Source of the DNA: Robbsia sp. KACC 23696
GTDB lineage: Bacteria; Pseudomonadota; Gammaproteobacteria; Burkholderiales; Burkholderiaceae
NCBI RefSeq assembly: GCF_039852015.1
Contig: NZ_CP156626.1
Location: 2,080,249-2,144,248 of the forward strand
Reading direction: 5' to 3'
Length of the DNA stretch: 64,000 bases
Translations under genes and position numbers: made by a program
The notes under the pieces: generated by a model
Told to the model about the DNA's origin: nothing
What the model saw: the letters and a program-made list of their open reading frames with translations, nothing else
Databases searched by the model: none
Shown: one piece after another, positions 48,724-58,432 of the stretch
How positions within the stretch are numbered: position 1 is the first letter of the stretch
Layout: the number at the start of each line of letters is the position of its first letter

Positions 48724-49083
48724 TGAGGACACCTGCACGGGGAACGATGCATCCCGCATCGATACGCGCGCGGAACGCTTACGTGTTGCTGGCGACAGGC
48801 ATCGTGCCGTCGCGAAAAAGGTGCTGCCGGAAGTCGCGCTGCCGATACGGCGCATCGACGATCCGTTCAAGCCGGAAAAAACACACAAACCGCAGCCGCG
48901 GCAAACCACCCCATTCCCCTAGATCAATCGAAAGCGGGATGTCAAAAAAACGTACGGCGCAGAGTCACCCCTGCGCCCATGCCACTTGCCGCATGCCCAC
49001 AAGCTCGCGCCCCGGTCACACGGCGCGCCGCACGGGCCTCGGGAGCAAGATGCACTCCGCTCCGCCCGGCGACGCCCGATCCA
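48724..49083 (-). other. Intergenic region between ndk and rlmN
   Basis: The 360-base stretch holds the ndk terminator (48944-48977) and then about 220 bases that should include the rlmN promoter and leader. I see no protein-coding or RNA gene in it. Confidence 0.5.
48944..48977 (-). terminator. Likely Rho-independent terminator of ndk
   Basis: On the minus strand GGCGCAG pairs with CTGCGCC (48956-48977) around an 8-base loop, and a run of seven Ts follows after five bases. It lies about 105 bases after the ndk stop. Confidence 0.7.
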
Positions 49084-49509
49084 TCAACGCGAGTAGATGT
49101 TGATTGCCGGGAAGAAGAATGCGATTTCGTTAGCCGCCGTTTCAGCAGCGTCCGAACCGTGCACGGCGTTCGCATCGATGCTGTCGGCGAAGTCGGCGCG
49201 GATCGTGCCTGCTTCCGCCTTCTTCGGATCCGTCGCGCCCATCAGGTCACGATGCTTCAGGATGGCGTTTTCGCCTTCCAGCACTTGGATCACAACCGGA
49301 CCCGAGATCATGAACTTGACCAGGTCGCCGAAGAACGGACGTGCGCTGTGCACGGCGTAGAACTTTTCCGCATCCGCTTGCGACAATTGCGCCAGGCGCG
49401 ATGCAACGATCTTCAGACCGGCATTTTCGAAGCGGCTGTAGATCTGTCCGATCACATTCTTCGCCACCGCGTCCGGCTTGATAATGGACAGAGTACGCTC
49501 GATAGCCAT
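49084..49509 (-). CDS. ndk: Nucleoside diphosphate kinase
   Basis: The 141-residue enzyme exchanges gamma-phosphate between NTPs and NDPs. The catalytic His is in NAVHGSDA (about residue 117), with the family start [15 protein letters not shown] and [19 protein letters not shown]. The start at 49509 (MAIERTLS) follows a GGAG site. Length is normal. It has a clear extended -10 promoter (49556-49564). Confidence 0.98.
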   Translation of the reverse strand: MAIERTLSIIKPDAVAKNVIGQIYSRFENAGLKIVASRLAQLSQADAEKFYAVHSARPFFGDLVKFMISGPVVIQVLEGENAILKHRDLMGATDPKKAEAGTIRADFADSIDANAVHGSDAAETAANEIAFFFPAINIYSR

Positions 49510-49555
49510 GAAAACTCCACGAAATGAATAGGTTAGGTACAAAAATGAATCGCGT

Positions 49556-49564
49556 AGTATAGCA
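49556..49564 (-). promoter_or_regulatory. Extended -10 promoter element of ndk
   Basis: TGCTATACT on the minus strand is TG-N-TATACT, an extended -10 element, about 47 bases ahead of the ndk ATG. A -35 hexamer is not evident, as is common for extended -10 promoters. Confidence 0.6.
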
Positions 49565-49588
49565 TGAGCAAGTATGAAAAAGCGACTT

Positions 49589-49617
49589 TTGCGCGAATCC
49601 TTTCAATGCTGTAATAT
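49589..49617 (+). promoter_or_regulatory. Possible sigma-70 promoter of the BI-1/YccA gene
   Basis: TTGCGC (49589-49594) and TAATAT (49612-49617) are separated by 17 bases. It would give a leader of about 145 bases before the ATG at 49771. Confidence 0.45.
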
Positions 49618-49770
49618 TTGGTAGAAATGTTGACCTCCCGACTATGCACGCACAAGGATTCGTGATGTTAGGATGGCGGTGAATAGCCCCCTGTACGCGC
49701 GTATTCCACGCCGGCTCGGGTTTGCACGTTATGCCGGGGTGTGCACTGCATCCGGCGCAAGGAGAAGGGA

Positions 49771-50478
49771 ATGAGCGATTTCCGAAATTACGATTTCGGT
49801 CGCGGCGGCTCGGTTAGCACCGTCGCCGTCCGTAACCGTGTGCTGCGCAATGTTTACTGGCTGCTGGCGCTGTCGATGATCCCGACCGTGTTCGGCGCCT
49901 GGCTGGGCCTGGTCACCGGCTTCACGGCGTTCTCGGCCGCCAGCCCGGGCGTGACGCTGATCCTGTTCTTTGCTGTCGCCTTCGGCCTGATGTATCTGAT
50001 CGAGCGCAATAAGGACAGCGGCGTCGGTGTCGCGCTGCTGCTGGTCTTCACGCTGTTCATGGGCGTGATGCTGTCACGGATCATCGGCATGGTGCTCGGG
50101 CTCGCCAACGGCGCGTCCTTGATCATGTTGGCCTTTGGCGGCACCGGCGTCGTGTTCGCCGCCATGGCGACGATCGCGACGGTGTCGAAGCGCGACTTCA
50201 GCAAGATGGCAAGTTGGCTGATGATGGGCGTATTCGTCATCATCATCGCGTCGCTGGCCAATATCTGGCTGCAGTTGCCGGCGCTGGTATTGACGGTGTC
50301 GGTGTTAGCGCTTGTGATCTTCTCGGCCTTCCTGCTGGTGGATGTGCAACGCGTGGTGAACGGCGGCGAGACGAACTATGTCACGGCAACGCTGGCGATC
50401 TATCTGGATCTCTACAATATCTTCACGAGCTTGCTGAGCATCCTCAGCATTTTCGGCGGCGGTAGCAATCGGAACTGA
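49771..50478 (+). CDS. Bax inhibitor-1/YccA-family membrane protein
   Basis: The 235-residue inner-membrane protein has about seven transmembrane helices and the BI-1/YccA/YbhL signature, including a C-terminal segment LVDVQRVVNGGETNYVTATLAIYLDLYNIF. E. coli YccA is a substrate and modulator of the FtsH protease; hflK and hflC, which regulate FtsH, are also in this window but not adjacent. The start at 49771 has a very strong AGGAGAAGGG ribosome site. An ATG ten codons upstream is less likely. It is divergent from ndk, and a strong terminator follows. Confidence 0.93.
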   Translation: MSDFRNYDFGRGGSVSTVAVRNRVLRNVYWLLALSMIPTVFGAWLGLVTGFTAFSAASPGVTLILFFAVAFGLMYLIERNKDSGVGVALLLVFTLFMGVMLSRIIGMVLGLANGASLIMLAFGGTGVVFAAMATIATVSKRDFSKMASWLMMGVFVIIIASLANIWLQLPALVLTVSVLALVIFSAFLLVDVQRVVNGGETNYVTATLAIYLDLYNIFTSLLSILSIFGGGSNRN

Positions 50479-50582
50479 TCGTGCAACCGGGTTCGCCCGG
50501 TTGCCGCAATTGCGGACCCGACAGCGTAGTCGCGCAAGCATAAACGCGCGAACAGATCAAAGCCCGGTACCCGCTACACGAT

Positions 50583-50618
50583 AAAAAGGCCGACTCGTCC
50601 TACGAGTCGGCCTTTTTT
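50583..50618. terminator. Strong bidirectional Rho-independent terminator
   Basis: GGCCGACTCGT and ACGAGTCGGCC form a perfect 11-base stem around a 3-base loop, with AAAAA before and TTTTTT after. It serves both the BI-1/YccA gene (plus strand) and rlmD (minus strand), which are convergent. Confidence 0.95.
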
Positions 50619-50648
50619 ATTGCCCCAGGCACGCTGTCGGGTTGCGAC

Positions 50649-52223
50649 TTACGACGGGTCGCGCTCGAATACCGCGATCGATTCGACGTGCGACGTGTGC
50701 GGGAACATATTGACGACCCCCGCCCCACGCAGTCGATAGCCCGCCTCATGCACCAGCAAGCCCGCATCGCGCGCCAGCGTGGCCGGATTGCAGGACACGT
50801 AGACGATGCGTGACGGCAGCAGATGGGTTTCGCCGGCAGCCGCCAGGTCGGCCAGCGTGCGCGCCACGGCCAGGGCGCCTTCGCGCGGCGGATCGATCAA
50901 GGCCTTGTCGAAGGCGCCTAAAGCGCGCCAATCGTCGGGCGTGATTTCGAACAGATTGCGGCAGGCAAACGTCGTGTGTGCATCGACGCCGTTCAGCCGT
51001 GCGTTATCGAGCGCCCGCGCCGTCAGCACGTCGCTACCTTCAATGCCATGGACCTCGCGCGCCAGCCGGGCCAAGGGCAGTGTGAAGTTGCCGAGGCCAC
51101 AGAACAGATCGATCACCCGGTCCGTCGGCGCGGGCGCCAGCAGACGGAGCGCCCGGGACACCAACACGCGATTGATCGCATGATTGACCTGCGTGAAATC
51201 GGTCGGTCGGAACGGCATCCGAATATTGAACTCCGGCAACACGTAGTCGAGACCGGTCGCATCGATATCGCTGGCCGGATAGAACGGCACGACGGTGTCG
51301 GGACCCTTCGGCTGCAGCCAGAACTGAACGCCATGCTCGTCGGCAAATGCCCGCACGGCGGCTTCGTCGTCGGCCGTCATCGGCTCAAGCACCCGCAGCA
51401 CGAGCGCGATGACCGTTGCGCCCATCGCCAATTCGATCTGCGGCATTCTGTCGCGAATCGACAGCGAGCCGACCAGATGACGCAGCGGCACCAACATCGC
51501 CGAGATCACCGGCGGCAAGACCTCGCAGTGGGTCATGTCGGCGACATAGCTGCTCTTGCGCTCATGAAATCCGACCAGCACGCCGCCCTTCTTCTCGACA
51601 TTGCGCACCGTCAAGCGCGCGCGATAGCGATAGCCCCAGCCCGGGCCGTGAATCGGCCGCATGACCGTTTCCGGCTTCAGCTTCGACAGATGCTGGAGAT
51701 TGTCCTCCAACACACGCTGCTTGACCGCCACTTGCGCGCGCAGATCCAGATGTTGCATCGAACACCCGCCGCAAATGCCGAAATAAGTGCATTGCGGCGT
51801 CGTACGCAGCACGCTCGGACGCAGCACCTTCGTCAGCGTGGCTTGCTCGAAAGACGGCTTTTTCCGATAACTCGAATAAATCACGCGCTCGCCAGGCAAG
51901 GCGCCCTCGACGAACACGACCTTGCCGGGCGTCCCGTCTTCCTCGACCAGACGGCCGACGCCGCGCGCCTCCATATCGAGCGAGTCGATGTCGATGATCG
52001 TGTCCAGCGCGCCGGGAATACGCGATGCATCCGTTTGCATATTCCGTTCGCGACGGTTACGACGCGACTTCACCGGCTTGACCGAAGGCGCATGCGCGGC
52101 ACTGACCGGCGAGACCTGGGCGGCGACGGCCGACGGCGGTTCGCTACGTGCCCCGGCATGGTGCGCCGCGGACGCGGGGACGGCGGCGGGCGTTTTCGGC
52201 AAGTCGGAGTGGGATTCGGACAC
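50649..52223 (-). CDS. rlmD: 23S rRNA (uracil1939-C5)-methyltransferase
   Basis: The 524-residue RumA-type enzyme has a TRAM domain ([17 protein letters not shown]), the Fe-S cysteines ([15 protein letters not shown]), the SAM-binding [14 protein letters not shown] motif, and the catalytic Cys in [12 protein letters not shown]. The start chosen is a GTG at 52223 (VSESHSDLP); an ATG at 52040 would remove about 60 Ala/Pro-rich residues and is a real alternative. It is the last gene of surE-pcm-nlpD-rpoS-exonuclease-rlmD. Confidence 0.9.
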   Translation of the reverse strand: MSESHSDLPKTPAAVPASAAHHAGARSEPPSAVAAQVSPVSAAHAPSVKPVKSRRNRRERNMQTDASRIPGALDTIIDIDSLDMEARGVGRLVEEDGTPGKVVFVEGALPGERVIYSSYRKKPSFEQATLTKVLRPSVLRTTPQCTYFGICGGCSMQHLDLRAQVAVKQRVLEDNLQHLSKLKPETVMRPIHGPGWGYRYRARLTVRNVEKKGGVLVGFHERKSSYVADMTHCEVLPPVISAMLVPLRHLVGSLSIRDRMPQIELAMGATVIALVLRVLEPMTADDEAAVRAFADEHGVQFWLQPKGPDTVVPFYPASDIDATGLDYVLPEFNIRMPFRPTDFTQVNHAINRVLVSRALRLLAPAPTDRVIDLFCGLGNFTLPLARLAREVHGIEGSDVLTARALDNARLNGVDAHTTFACRNLFEITPDDWRALGAFDKALIDPPREGALAVARTLADLAAAGETHLLPSRIVYVSCNPATLARDAGLLVHEAGYRLRGAGVVNMFPHTSHVESIAVFERDPS

Positions 52224-52404
52224 GGCAATTCTCGCTTGCACGCGCAGCACCACGGCGCGACGGTTCCAACGACGGAAGCGCGCCAAACGCGGCGATGCAC
52301 GGCAGTGTGGGGAAAAGGCGAGATTGTAAGCGAATGCGGGACGCAGGGGCAGCCTCTGTGCCACAAACACCACCGCGTCCGCCTGCGTCGGGACGCAAAC
52401 CGTC

Positions 52405-53316
52405 TCAGGCAAAGCCCGCCAGATATTCTGCCCAATGCGCTTCCGGGCGTTCGGCCAGCGCCTGCTTCACCAGTTGGATCTCGTCCTGGTACTCGAGCGT
52501 CGACAACTCACCGCGCATCAACTGGAAGCGGCAATACATCAGATAGGTATTGACCACGTCGGTTTCGCAGTAATGGCGGATAGCCTCGATCTGCCCTGCG
52601 CGATACGCCGGCCAGACCTGCGACCCATCCATCCCCATCTTGCCGGGAAAGCCGCAAAGCTTGGCCAATGCGTCCAAAGGCGCGCTCGCGCGGGGCTGAT
52701 AGGCAGCTAGCACATCCATCAGATCAGTATGCCGAAAGTGGTAGCGACTGATGTAGTTGTTCCACTTCGCATCGCGATCGATGCCCCCCATGTCCCAATA
52801 ACGCTGCGCGGTGATGCCATGAATCAGCGCTCGATAGTGCAGGACCGGCAGATCGAAACCGCTCCCGTTCCACGACACGAGAACCGGACCATACCGCTCG
52901 ATCATGTCGAAAAACGCCGCGATCAGCACGGGCTCGGGATCGTCCGGCTGACCGAGCGAGCGCACTACAAAGCCTTTGCTGCCGCGCAGCACGCAGGAAA
53001 TGGCCACGATCCGCTGCAGATGATGCGGCAGAAAGTCCGATCCCGTCTTACCCCGACGGGCGTCGAAGGCGCGCTGGGCCACTGCATCGTCGTCCAGCGT
53101 CGCGAGCGGTGCCGCGAATGCGGCCGCATCCCCATCGGTGTCGGTGTCAGTTTCGCTGTCGAACAGCGCGGGCGCATCGTCCCCGTCAGTCCCCTTCGTC
53201 GGCGCGGGGCGACTGGCCGCAAGCGCCGCGGCACCGGCGGGACCGCTCTCACCCAGGGCCCGCAAACCGGCCACATCGGGGACCGTCTCGATATCGAATA
53301 CTAAAATGGCATTCAC
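52405..53316 (-). CDS. Predicted 3'-5' exonuclease, PolB-like exo domain
   Basis: The 303-residue protein belongs to the family of stand-alone exonuclease domains related to DNA polymerase B. The DEDD residues are visible: VFDIETVPD (ExoI), [15 protein letters not shown] (ExoII), and [12 protein letters not shown] (ExoIII). Between ExoI and the LQRIVAISC strand is an insert of about 50 residues with a run of Thr/Asp ([10 protein letters not shown]). Start is the GTG at 53316, overlapping the rpoS stop in GTGA, so it is translationally coupled to rpoS. Substrate unknown. Confidence 0.88.
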   Translation of the reverse strand: MNAILVFDIETVPDVAGLRALGESGPAGAAALAASRPAPTKGTDGDDAPALFDSETDTDTDGDAAAFAAPLATLDDDAVAQRAFDARRGKTGSDFLPHHLQRIVAISCVLRGSKGFVVRSLGQPDDPEPVLIAAFFDMIERYGPVLVSWNGSGFDLPVLHYRALIHGITAQRYWDMGGIDRDAKWNNYISRYHFRHTDLMDVLAAYQPRASAPLDALAKLCGFPGKMGMDGSQVWPAYRAGQIEAIRHYCETDVVNTYLMYCRFQLMRGELSTLEYQDEIQLVKQALAERPEAHWAEYLAGFA

Positions 53317-54578
53317 AACACAGAATCCTTGCCCACGCCGTTCGACGCGAGATAGCGCTTCAGCCGCACCAGCGCCTCTTGCTGAATCTGACGCACGCGC
53401 TCCCGCGTGAGATGCAGTTCTTCAGCCAATTGCTCCAATGTTGCCGGTTCGAGATTATTCAGGCCGAAACGGCGTTCCACCACGAGCCGATGCTTATCGG
53501 ATAAACGCGAAAGCCAGGTCCGCGTCAACACCTCGACCTCCCGATTCTGCACCTCCGTCTCAGGCGCATGCGCCTGATCGTCGGACAGCAGATCGAGCAG
53601 ACTGCTGCCCGGGTCCAGATCCAGCGGCGCATCGAGCGACGCCGTGTGTTCGTTCAAAGCGAGGATGTCGGCGATTTCGTCAGCGCTCTTGCCGGTCAGG
53701 TGCGCGATATCGTCGACGCTGGCCTCGCGCCGCTCGCCGGGGAATTCGGCCCAGGCACTGCGCTCCAGATGCCGCTTCGCACGCAGCACCTGGTTCAATT
53801 CGCGGATGACATGGACCGGCAGGCGCACCGTGCGCGCCTGATTCATGATCGCGCGTTCGATGCTTTGCCGAATCCACCAGGTGGCATAGGTGGAAAAGCG
53901 AAAGCCCCGCTCGGGATCGAATTTCTCGATCGCATGCATCAAGCCGAGGTTGCCTTCGGCAATCACGTCGAGCAGGGGCAGGCCGCGATTGGAATAGGCC
54001 TTCGCAATGCTGACCACCAGGCGAAGATTGTGTTCGATCATCACCTGCCGCGCCTCGAACGTCCCCTCTTTCGCGCGGCGCGAGAAATGCTGTTCCTGCT
54101 CGACAGTCAATAGCGGCTTCAGGCTGATCCGATTCAAATAGTGCTGGATCGTATCGGCTGTCAGCTCGGCCTGAAGCAAATTTCGGAATTCGGCGGGATC
54201 GCTCTCGGTCGAACCGCTAGCGGAAGCGGCTTGCGTCCCGCCACGGTGCGATCCATCGGCGTCGTCGCCAACGTCAGCGTCTGACGTGTCGCTCAATTCG
54301 CCGCCGTCTGCCCCCGTCAAGGCATCGGATGCATCGGACAAATCTGCGTCGTCCGCCTCATCATCGTAGTGAACGGCGCGGCGGCCACGAGAGGTGCTGC
54401 TCTCCGCGGCCTGCGGCGTTGCCACCGGGGCCGTTGCGATGCCCGACGGTGTGGATGCCGTAGTCTGCCCCGGCCGAAGTGCGTCGTCCGGTGGACCGTC
54501 ACGCGACAGCGTCCGTCCCGGGCGCTTGCCCTCGGACGCCGCGCCCTCCTCGACAACCCGACGCTTCGACTTCGGCAT
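53313..54578 (-). CDS. rpoS: RNA polymerase sigma factor RpoS
   Basis: The 421-residue sigma-38 has region 1.2 ([17 protein letters not shown]), region 2 ([43 protein letters not shown]), region 3 and region 4 ([32 protein letters not shown]). It governs stationary-phase and general stress genes. It is 60-90 residues longer than usual because the first about 130 residues are a Ser/Asp/Thr-rich extension, unlike typical RpoS. Position after nlpD is canonical; the exonuclease overlaps its stop. In relatives the main rpoS promoter is inside nlpD; I did not find it. Confidence 0.95.
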   Translation of the reverse strand: MPKSKRRVVEEGAASEGKRPGRTLSRDGPPDDALRPGQTTASTPSGIATAPVATPQAAESSTSRGRRAVHYDDEADDADLSDASDALTGADGGELSDTSDADVGDDADGSHRGGTQAASASGSTESDPAEFRNLLQAELTADTIQHYLNRISLKPLLTVEQEQHFSRRAKEGTFEARQVMIEHNLRLVVSIAKAYSNRGLPLLDVIAEGNLGLMHAIEKFDPERGFRFSTYATWWIRQSIERAIMNQARTVRLPVHVIRELNQVLRAKRHLERSAWAEFPGERREASVDDIAHLTGKSADEIADILALNEHTASLDAPLDLDPGSSLLDLLSDDQAHAPETEVQNREVEVLTRTWLSRLSDKHRLVVERRFGLNNLEPATLEQLAEELHLTRERVRQIQQEALVRLKRYLASNGVGKDSVL

Positions 54579-54588
54579 AACGCTCCCT

Positions 54589-55614
54589 TTATCGAGGAGG
54601 CAGATACGTCAGTGGATCCACCGGAGTGGAATCTTTACGAACTTCGAAGTGCAGCTCCACGCGGCTGGCTTGCGTATCGCCCATTTCGGCGATCTGCTGG
54701 CCCTTCGTCACGACATCGTTGTTCTTGACCAGCAAGGTTCGATTGTGGCCGTAGGCCGTCAGGTAATGATCATCATGTTTGATGATAATCAGATTGCCAT
54801 ATCCGCGCAGCTCGCTCCCGGCGTATAACACCCGTCCGGCAGCCGCCGCGAGAATCGGCGTGCCCGCCGTCCCGCCGATATCGACGCCCTTGCTCTTCAC
54901 GCCATCGAAGCGTTGCAGGATCGGGTTCGATCCGCCGCCCTGCACCGGCCACATGAAGTCGATCTTGCCGTTCGCGGCCACCGGCGGCACCGGCGCCGCA
55001 GCCGACGCGACAGGGGCGGCCGGCAAGGCCGTCACACCCGGCGTCGAGGCCGGACCATACGACGGCGGCGGCACGTTCTGCGCCAGCGTATTGCTCTGGG
55101 CGCCACCGGCACCGTTCGCATAGGGCGAAGGATAGCCACCCGCATTGGCCGGCGGCGCGCCGCCGCTTGCGTACGGCGATGCATAAGGCGACGCCGAACC
55201 AGCCAGCGGCGCGGTCTGCACCGCGCCACCACCCAACGGCGTCGTCGTCACGCCGCTGCTATCGGGCGTCGAACCCGGCGGCGCCACGCGCAGAACCTGA
55301 CCGACCTCGATCTGATTCGGGTTGGTCAGATTGTTCCACGTCGCGATATCGCGATAGTTCTGGCCGTTCTTCAGCGCCACGCGATACAGCGTATCGCCCG
55401 GCTGCACCTGGTAGAACCCCGGAGGCGGCGGCCCCGGCGGTACATTGGACGCTCCCGCCGTGGGCAGGCCGGGCGCGGTGCCGGTCCGATCGACCACCGG
55501 AGCGCTATCCATCCGCGAGGCACAGGCGGCCAGTGCGGACAACGCCACCACGCAAGCGCCACGTTGAAAATGCGTCCACAGGGATCGACCGCTGCCAATC
55601 ATCAACATACTCAT
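54589..55614 (-). CDS. nlpD: NlpD-like LysM/LytM lipoprotein, amidase activator
   Basis: The 341-residue lipoprotein has a signal ending in the lipobox ALAAC near residue 31, a LysM domain ([29 protein letters not shown]), a Pro/Ser/Tyr/Gly-rich linker of about 100 residues, and a C-terminal LytM/M23 domain. Zinc-ligand positions are degenerate: the first His is replaced in SKGVDIGG, and HxH is reduced to ELHFEV. That is the pattern of EnvC/NlpD activators that stimulate amidases rather than cut peptidoglycan. The start is one of the closely spaced ATGs at 55614-55602, just after the pcm stop. Confidence 0.92.
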   Translation of the reverse strand: MSMLMIGSGRSLWTHFQRGACVVALSALAACASRMDSAPVVDRTGTAPGLPTAGASNVPPGPPPPGFYQVQPGDTLYRVALKNGQNYRDIATWNNLTNPNQIEVGQVLRVAPPGSTPDSSGVTTTPLGGGAVQTAPLAGSASPYASPYASGGAPPANAGGYPSPYANGAGGAQSNTLAQNVPPPSYGPASTPGVTALPAAPVASAAAPVPPVAANGKIDFMWPVQGGGSNPILQRFDGVKSKGVDIGGTAGTPILAAAAGRVLYAGSELRGYGNLIIIKHDDHYLTAYGHNRTLLVKNNDVVTKGQQIAEMGDTQASRVELHFEVRKDSTPVDPLTYLPPR

Positions 55615-55619
55615 CGGTT

Positions 55620-56600
55620 TCAGATCACTCCGGATTTCAAAGGAACAAAAAACACCCTGTCGAGTACCGTCTCGCGCCATTGATGGGCACCGATACGCTC
55701 GACAAGCGTCAACACCTGGGAGTCTCCTCCGACCGGGGCGATCAATCGTCCACCGATACGAAGTTGCTCCGCCAGCGCGGCCGGGACATCGAGTCCCGCC
55801 GCAGCCACGATAATCGCGTCGAAGGGCGCGGAGTCCGGCAGACCCAAACGCCCATCGCCATAATGTAGCCGAATGTTTGGCACGCGCAACGGTCGCAGAT
55901 TCCTTTTTGCGCGCTCATGCAGCGGTTTGATCCGCTCGATCGAGAACACATCCTGCGCAAGGTGACTCAATATCGCTGCCTGATAGCCACAGCCGGTGCC
56001 GACCTCGAGCACCCGCTCAAGATGCGGCCGGCCATGCATTGCCACTTCGATCATGCGCCCGACGACACCCGGTTTCGAGATCGTCTGATGATGCCCGATC
56101 GGTAATGCCGCCTCTTCGTACGCCTGCGGCGCGAGCGCGGCATCGACAAACGCATGCCGCGGCACCGCTTGCAACGCGGCCAGCACACCGGGATGACTCA
56201 CGCCACCGTCGCGCACGCGCTCGACCATCCGCGAACGGACCCGTTCGGACGTCAACGCCAGCGATACCACCGGCGTCTTGCCAGCCGCCTGGGGCGCCGG
56301 CGACCGACCGATGCCCGGCGCCCCGGTCGCGCTTCCCGAGCGTGCCGGCATCCCGGGCGGCGGCTTCACAGCCGCCGGCGCGATATAACCGGGCCGCGGC
56401 GGCAAGCCCGACGCGGTCGGCAACGGCTTGCCGCCCGGCGTCCCCGCCTGCGCCCGTGACGTGGTCATACCCGTCACCGATGCCGTGGCGCCGGCCAGCG
56501 GACGTTGCCGCGACGGCAGATCAGGCCGGGCCGGCGCCTTTGTCAGATCCGACAAGGTCAACGGAAACCGTTTGGGCTGGCCGTCGCGGGATCCGGTCAT
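55620..56600 (-). CDS. pcm: Protein-L-isoaspartate O-methyltransferase
   Basis: The 326-residue enzyme repairs isoaspartyl residues in aged proteins. The catalytic core begins about residue 115 ([13 protein letters not shown]) with HHQTISKP, the SAM motif [15 protein letters not shown], and [18 protein letters not shown]. coli Pcm has 208 residues; the first 115 residues here are a Pro/Gly/Ala-rich disordered extension. The start overlaps the surE stop in ATGA. Confidence 0.94.
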   Translation of the reverse strand: MTGSRDGQPKRFPLTLSDLTKAPARPDLPSRQRPLAGATASVTGMTTSRAQAGTPGGKPLPTASGLPPRPGYIAPAAVKPPPGMPARSGSATGAPGIGRSPAPQAAGKTPVVSLALTSERVRSRMVERVRDGGVSHPGVLAALQAVPRHAFVDAALAPQAYEEAALPIGHHQTISKPGVVGRMIEVAMHGRPHLERVLEVGTGCGYQAAILSHLAQDVFSIERIKPLHERAKRNLRPLRVPNIRLHYGDGRLGLPDSAPFDAIIVAAAGLDVPAALAEQLRIGGRLIAPVGGDSQVLTLVERIGAHQWRETVLDRVFFVPLKSGVI

Positions 56601-57349
56601 GGTCTACGCCCAACCCATTCCTGTAACGCCGGCAAGCGTCGGGTATCGGTCAGGTCCAACTGCAACGGCGTCATCGAGACATACCCTTCACGCACGGCGG
56701 CAAAATCGGTCCCCTCGCCGGCATCCCGTTGCTCGCCGGAAGGACCGATCCAATAAATCGGCTCGCCGCGTGGACTCGTCTGTCGGATCACCGGCTGCGA
56801 GGGATGGCGCTTGCCGAGCCGCGTCACCCGCCATCCCTGCAATGCCGTCGCGGGCAGATTCGGGATATTGACATTCAGCAACGAGGTGGCGGGAAGTGGC
56901 GCGTCGCGATGATGTGCAACGATGCGTGCCGCTTCCTGCGCCGCCGCGTCCAGATGCCCCCAACCGTAATCGACCAGCGAGAAAGCGATCGAGGGGATGC
57001 CGAACAGAAAGCCCTCGGTCGCCGCGGCCACGGTACCGGAATACAGCGTGTCCTCGCCCATGTTCTGCCCATTGTTGATGCCGGAGACCACCAGGTCGGG
57101 GCGCCCATCAAGCAAGCCGGTCAAGGCCACATGCACGCAATCGGTCGGCGTCCCATTGACGTAATGAAAGCCGTTTGCTGCCCGGCCCGCACTGAGCGGT
57201 CGCGACAAGGTCAGCGAATTCGATGCCCCACTGCAATTCTGCTCCGGCGCCACGACGTCGACGCGATCGGCCAGCGGCAGCAATGCCTGATACAGCGCCG
57301 CCAGGCCGGGCGCAAGGTAACCGTCGTCGTTGCTGAGCAGAATATGCAT
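56597..57349 (-). CDS. surE: 5'/3'-nucleotidase SurE
   Basis: The 250-residue survival protein dephosphorylates nucleoside monophosphates. Metal ligands are in [11 protein letters not shown] (Asp8/Asp9) and in [32 protein letters not shown]. Length is normal. It is first in the surE-pcm-nlpD-rpoS order. Confidence 0.97.
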   Translation of the reverse strand: MHILLSNDDGYLAPGLAALYQALLPLADRVDVVAPEQNCSGASNSLTLSRPLSAGRAANGFHYVNGTPTDCVHVALTGLLDGRPDLVVSGINNGQNMGEDTLYSGTVAAATEGFLFGIPSIAFSLVDYGWGHLDAAAQEAARIVAHHRDAPLPATSLLNVNIPNLPATALQGWRVTRLGKRHPSQPVIRQTSPRGEPIYWIGPSGEQRDAGEGTDFAAVREGYVSMTPLQLDLTDTRRLPALQEWVGRRP

Positions 57350-57414
57350 GAAAAGATTGTAACCGAGGCAGCGCGCCCCGTTGCAGGAACCGCGCGCCGC
57401 GAGAGGTGGATCAC

Positions 57415-58020
57415 TTACAACGCGCGCCGGTCATGCATCGCACGCGCGATCGTGCCGGCATCGACATATTCGAGCTCGCCGCCCACCGGCACGCCGCGCG
57501 CCAGCCGGGACACCGACAGGCCGCGCGCTTTCAACGCCTGACCGAGGTAATGCGCGGTGGCCTCCCCTTCGTTCGTGAAGTTGGTCGCCAACACGACCTC
57601 GCGCACCACGCCATCGTCGGCGCGCTGCAGCAGCTTGTCGAAGTGGATGTCCTTGGGACCAACACCGTCCAAGGGGCTGAGCCGTCCCATCAGCACGAAG
57701 TACAGCCCTTTATACGACAAGGTCTGTTCGAGCATGACCTGATCGGCCGGCGTCTCCACCACGCACAGCAAGGCGGCATCACGCTCGTCGTCCAGGCAGG
57801 TGGAACAGACGGGTGCTTCGGTGAACGTATTGCAGCGCTCGCAATGGCGCAACGCCCGCGCCGCGCCCGCCAGCGCCTGACTCAGGCGCGCGGCCCCATC
57901 GCGATCATGTTGCATCAGATGATAGGCGATACGCTGCGCGCTCTTCGGACCGACACCGGGCAGAATGCGCAGCGCGTCGATCAACGACGACAACGACGAT
58001 GGCGGTTTGATGGTCGACAC
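57415..58020 (-). CDS. recR: Recombination mediator RecR
   Basis: The 201-residue protein has an N-terminal helix-hairpin-helix ([18 protein letters not shown]), a C4 zinc finger ([16 protein letters not shown]), and a Toprim domain ([32 protein letters not shown]). With RecF/RecO it loads RecA at gaps. It ends the dnaX-ybaB-recR set. Confidence 0.97.
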   Translation of the reverse strand: MSTIKPPSSLSSLIDALRILPGVGPKSAQRIAYHLMQHDRDGAARLSQALAGAARALRHCERCNTFTEAPVCSTCLDDERDAALLCVVETPADQVMLEQTLSYKGLYFVLMGRLSPLDGVGPKDIHFDKLLQRADDGVVREVVLATNFTNEGEATAHYLGQALKARGLSVSRLARGVPVGGELEYVDAGTIARAMHDRRAL

Positions 58021-58029
58021 GGGCTAAGA

Positions 58030-58356
58030 TCAGAACGGCAGCTTGAAACCCGGCGGCAGGCCCATGCCTGCCGTGGCGCCGCCCATCATCTGCTGCGACA
58101 ACTCATCGGCCTTGCGCTTCGCATCGGCAAAGGCCGCCGTGATCAGGTCCTCTTCCATCTCGATGTCGTCATCGCGCAGGCTCTTGTCGAGGATGACGCG
58201 CTTGACGGCGTGGTCGCCGGTCATCACGACCTTCACCAAGCCGGCGCCGGATTCACCGGTCACCTCGGTGGCGGCCAGCTTTTCCTGCATCTTCTTCATA
58301 TTGTCCTGCATGGCCTGCGCCTGCTTCATCAAACCGGCCAGTTGTCCCTTCATCAT
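58030..58356 (-). CDS. YbaB/EbfC-family nucleoid-associated protein
   Basis: The 108-residue DNA-binding protein starts [28 protein letters not shown] and shows the conserved [18 protein letters not shown] and [17 protein letters not shown]. The start at 58356 follows GGGAG; the further upstream frame overlaps dnaX and is not conserved. It is in the standard dnaX-ybaB-recR arrangement. Confidence 0.95.
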   Translation of the reverse strand: MMKGQLAGLMKQAQAMQDNMKKMQEKLAATEVTGESGAGLVKVVMTGDHAVKRVILDKSLRDDDIEMEEDLITAAFADAKRKADELSQQMMGGATAGMGLPPGFKLPF

Positions 58357-58432
58357 GATGCGGAGCTCCCTTATCCAACAAAAATAATATTGACCATCGA
58401 CGTTCCCGTCGAGGTACCGCCTCGACCCAGCC

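Noticed and set aside
50976-52553. A 525-codon plus-strand frame opposite rlmD
   Set aside because: His/Arg-rich antisense shadow; rlmD on the other strand has all catalytic motifs.
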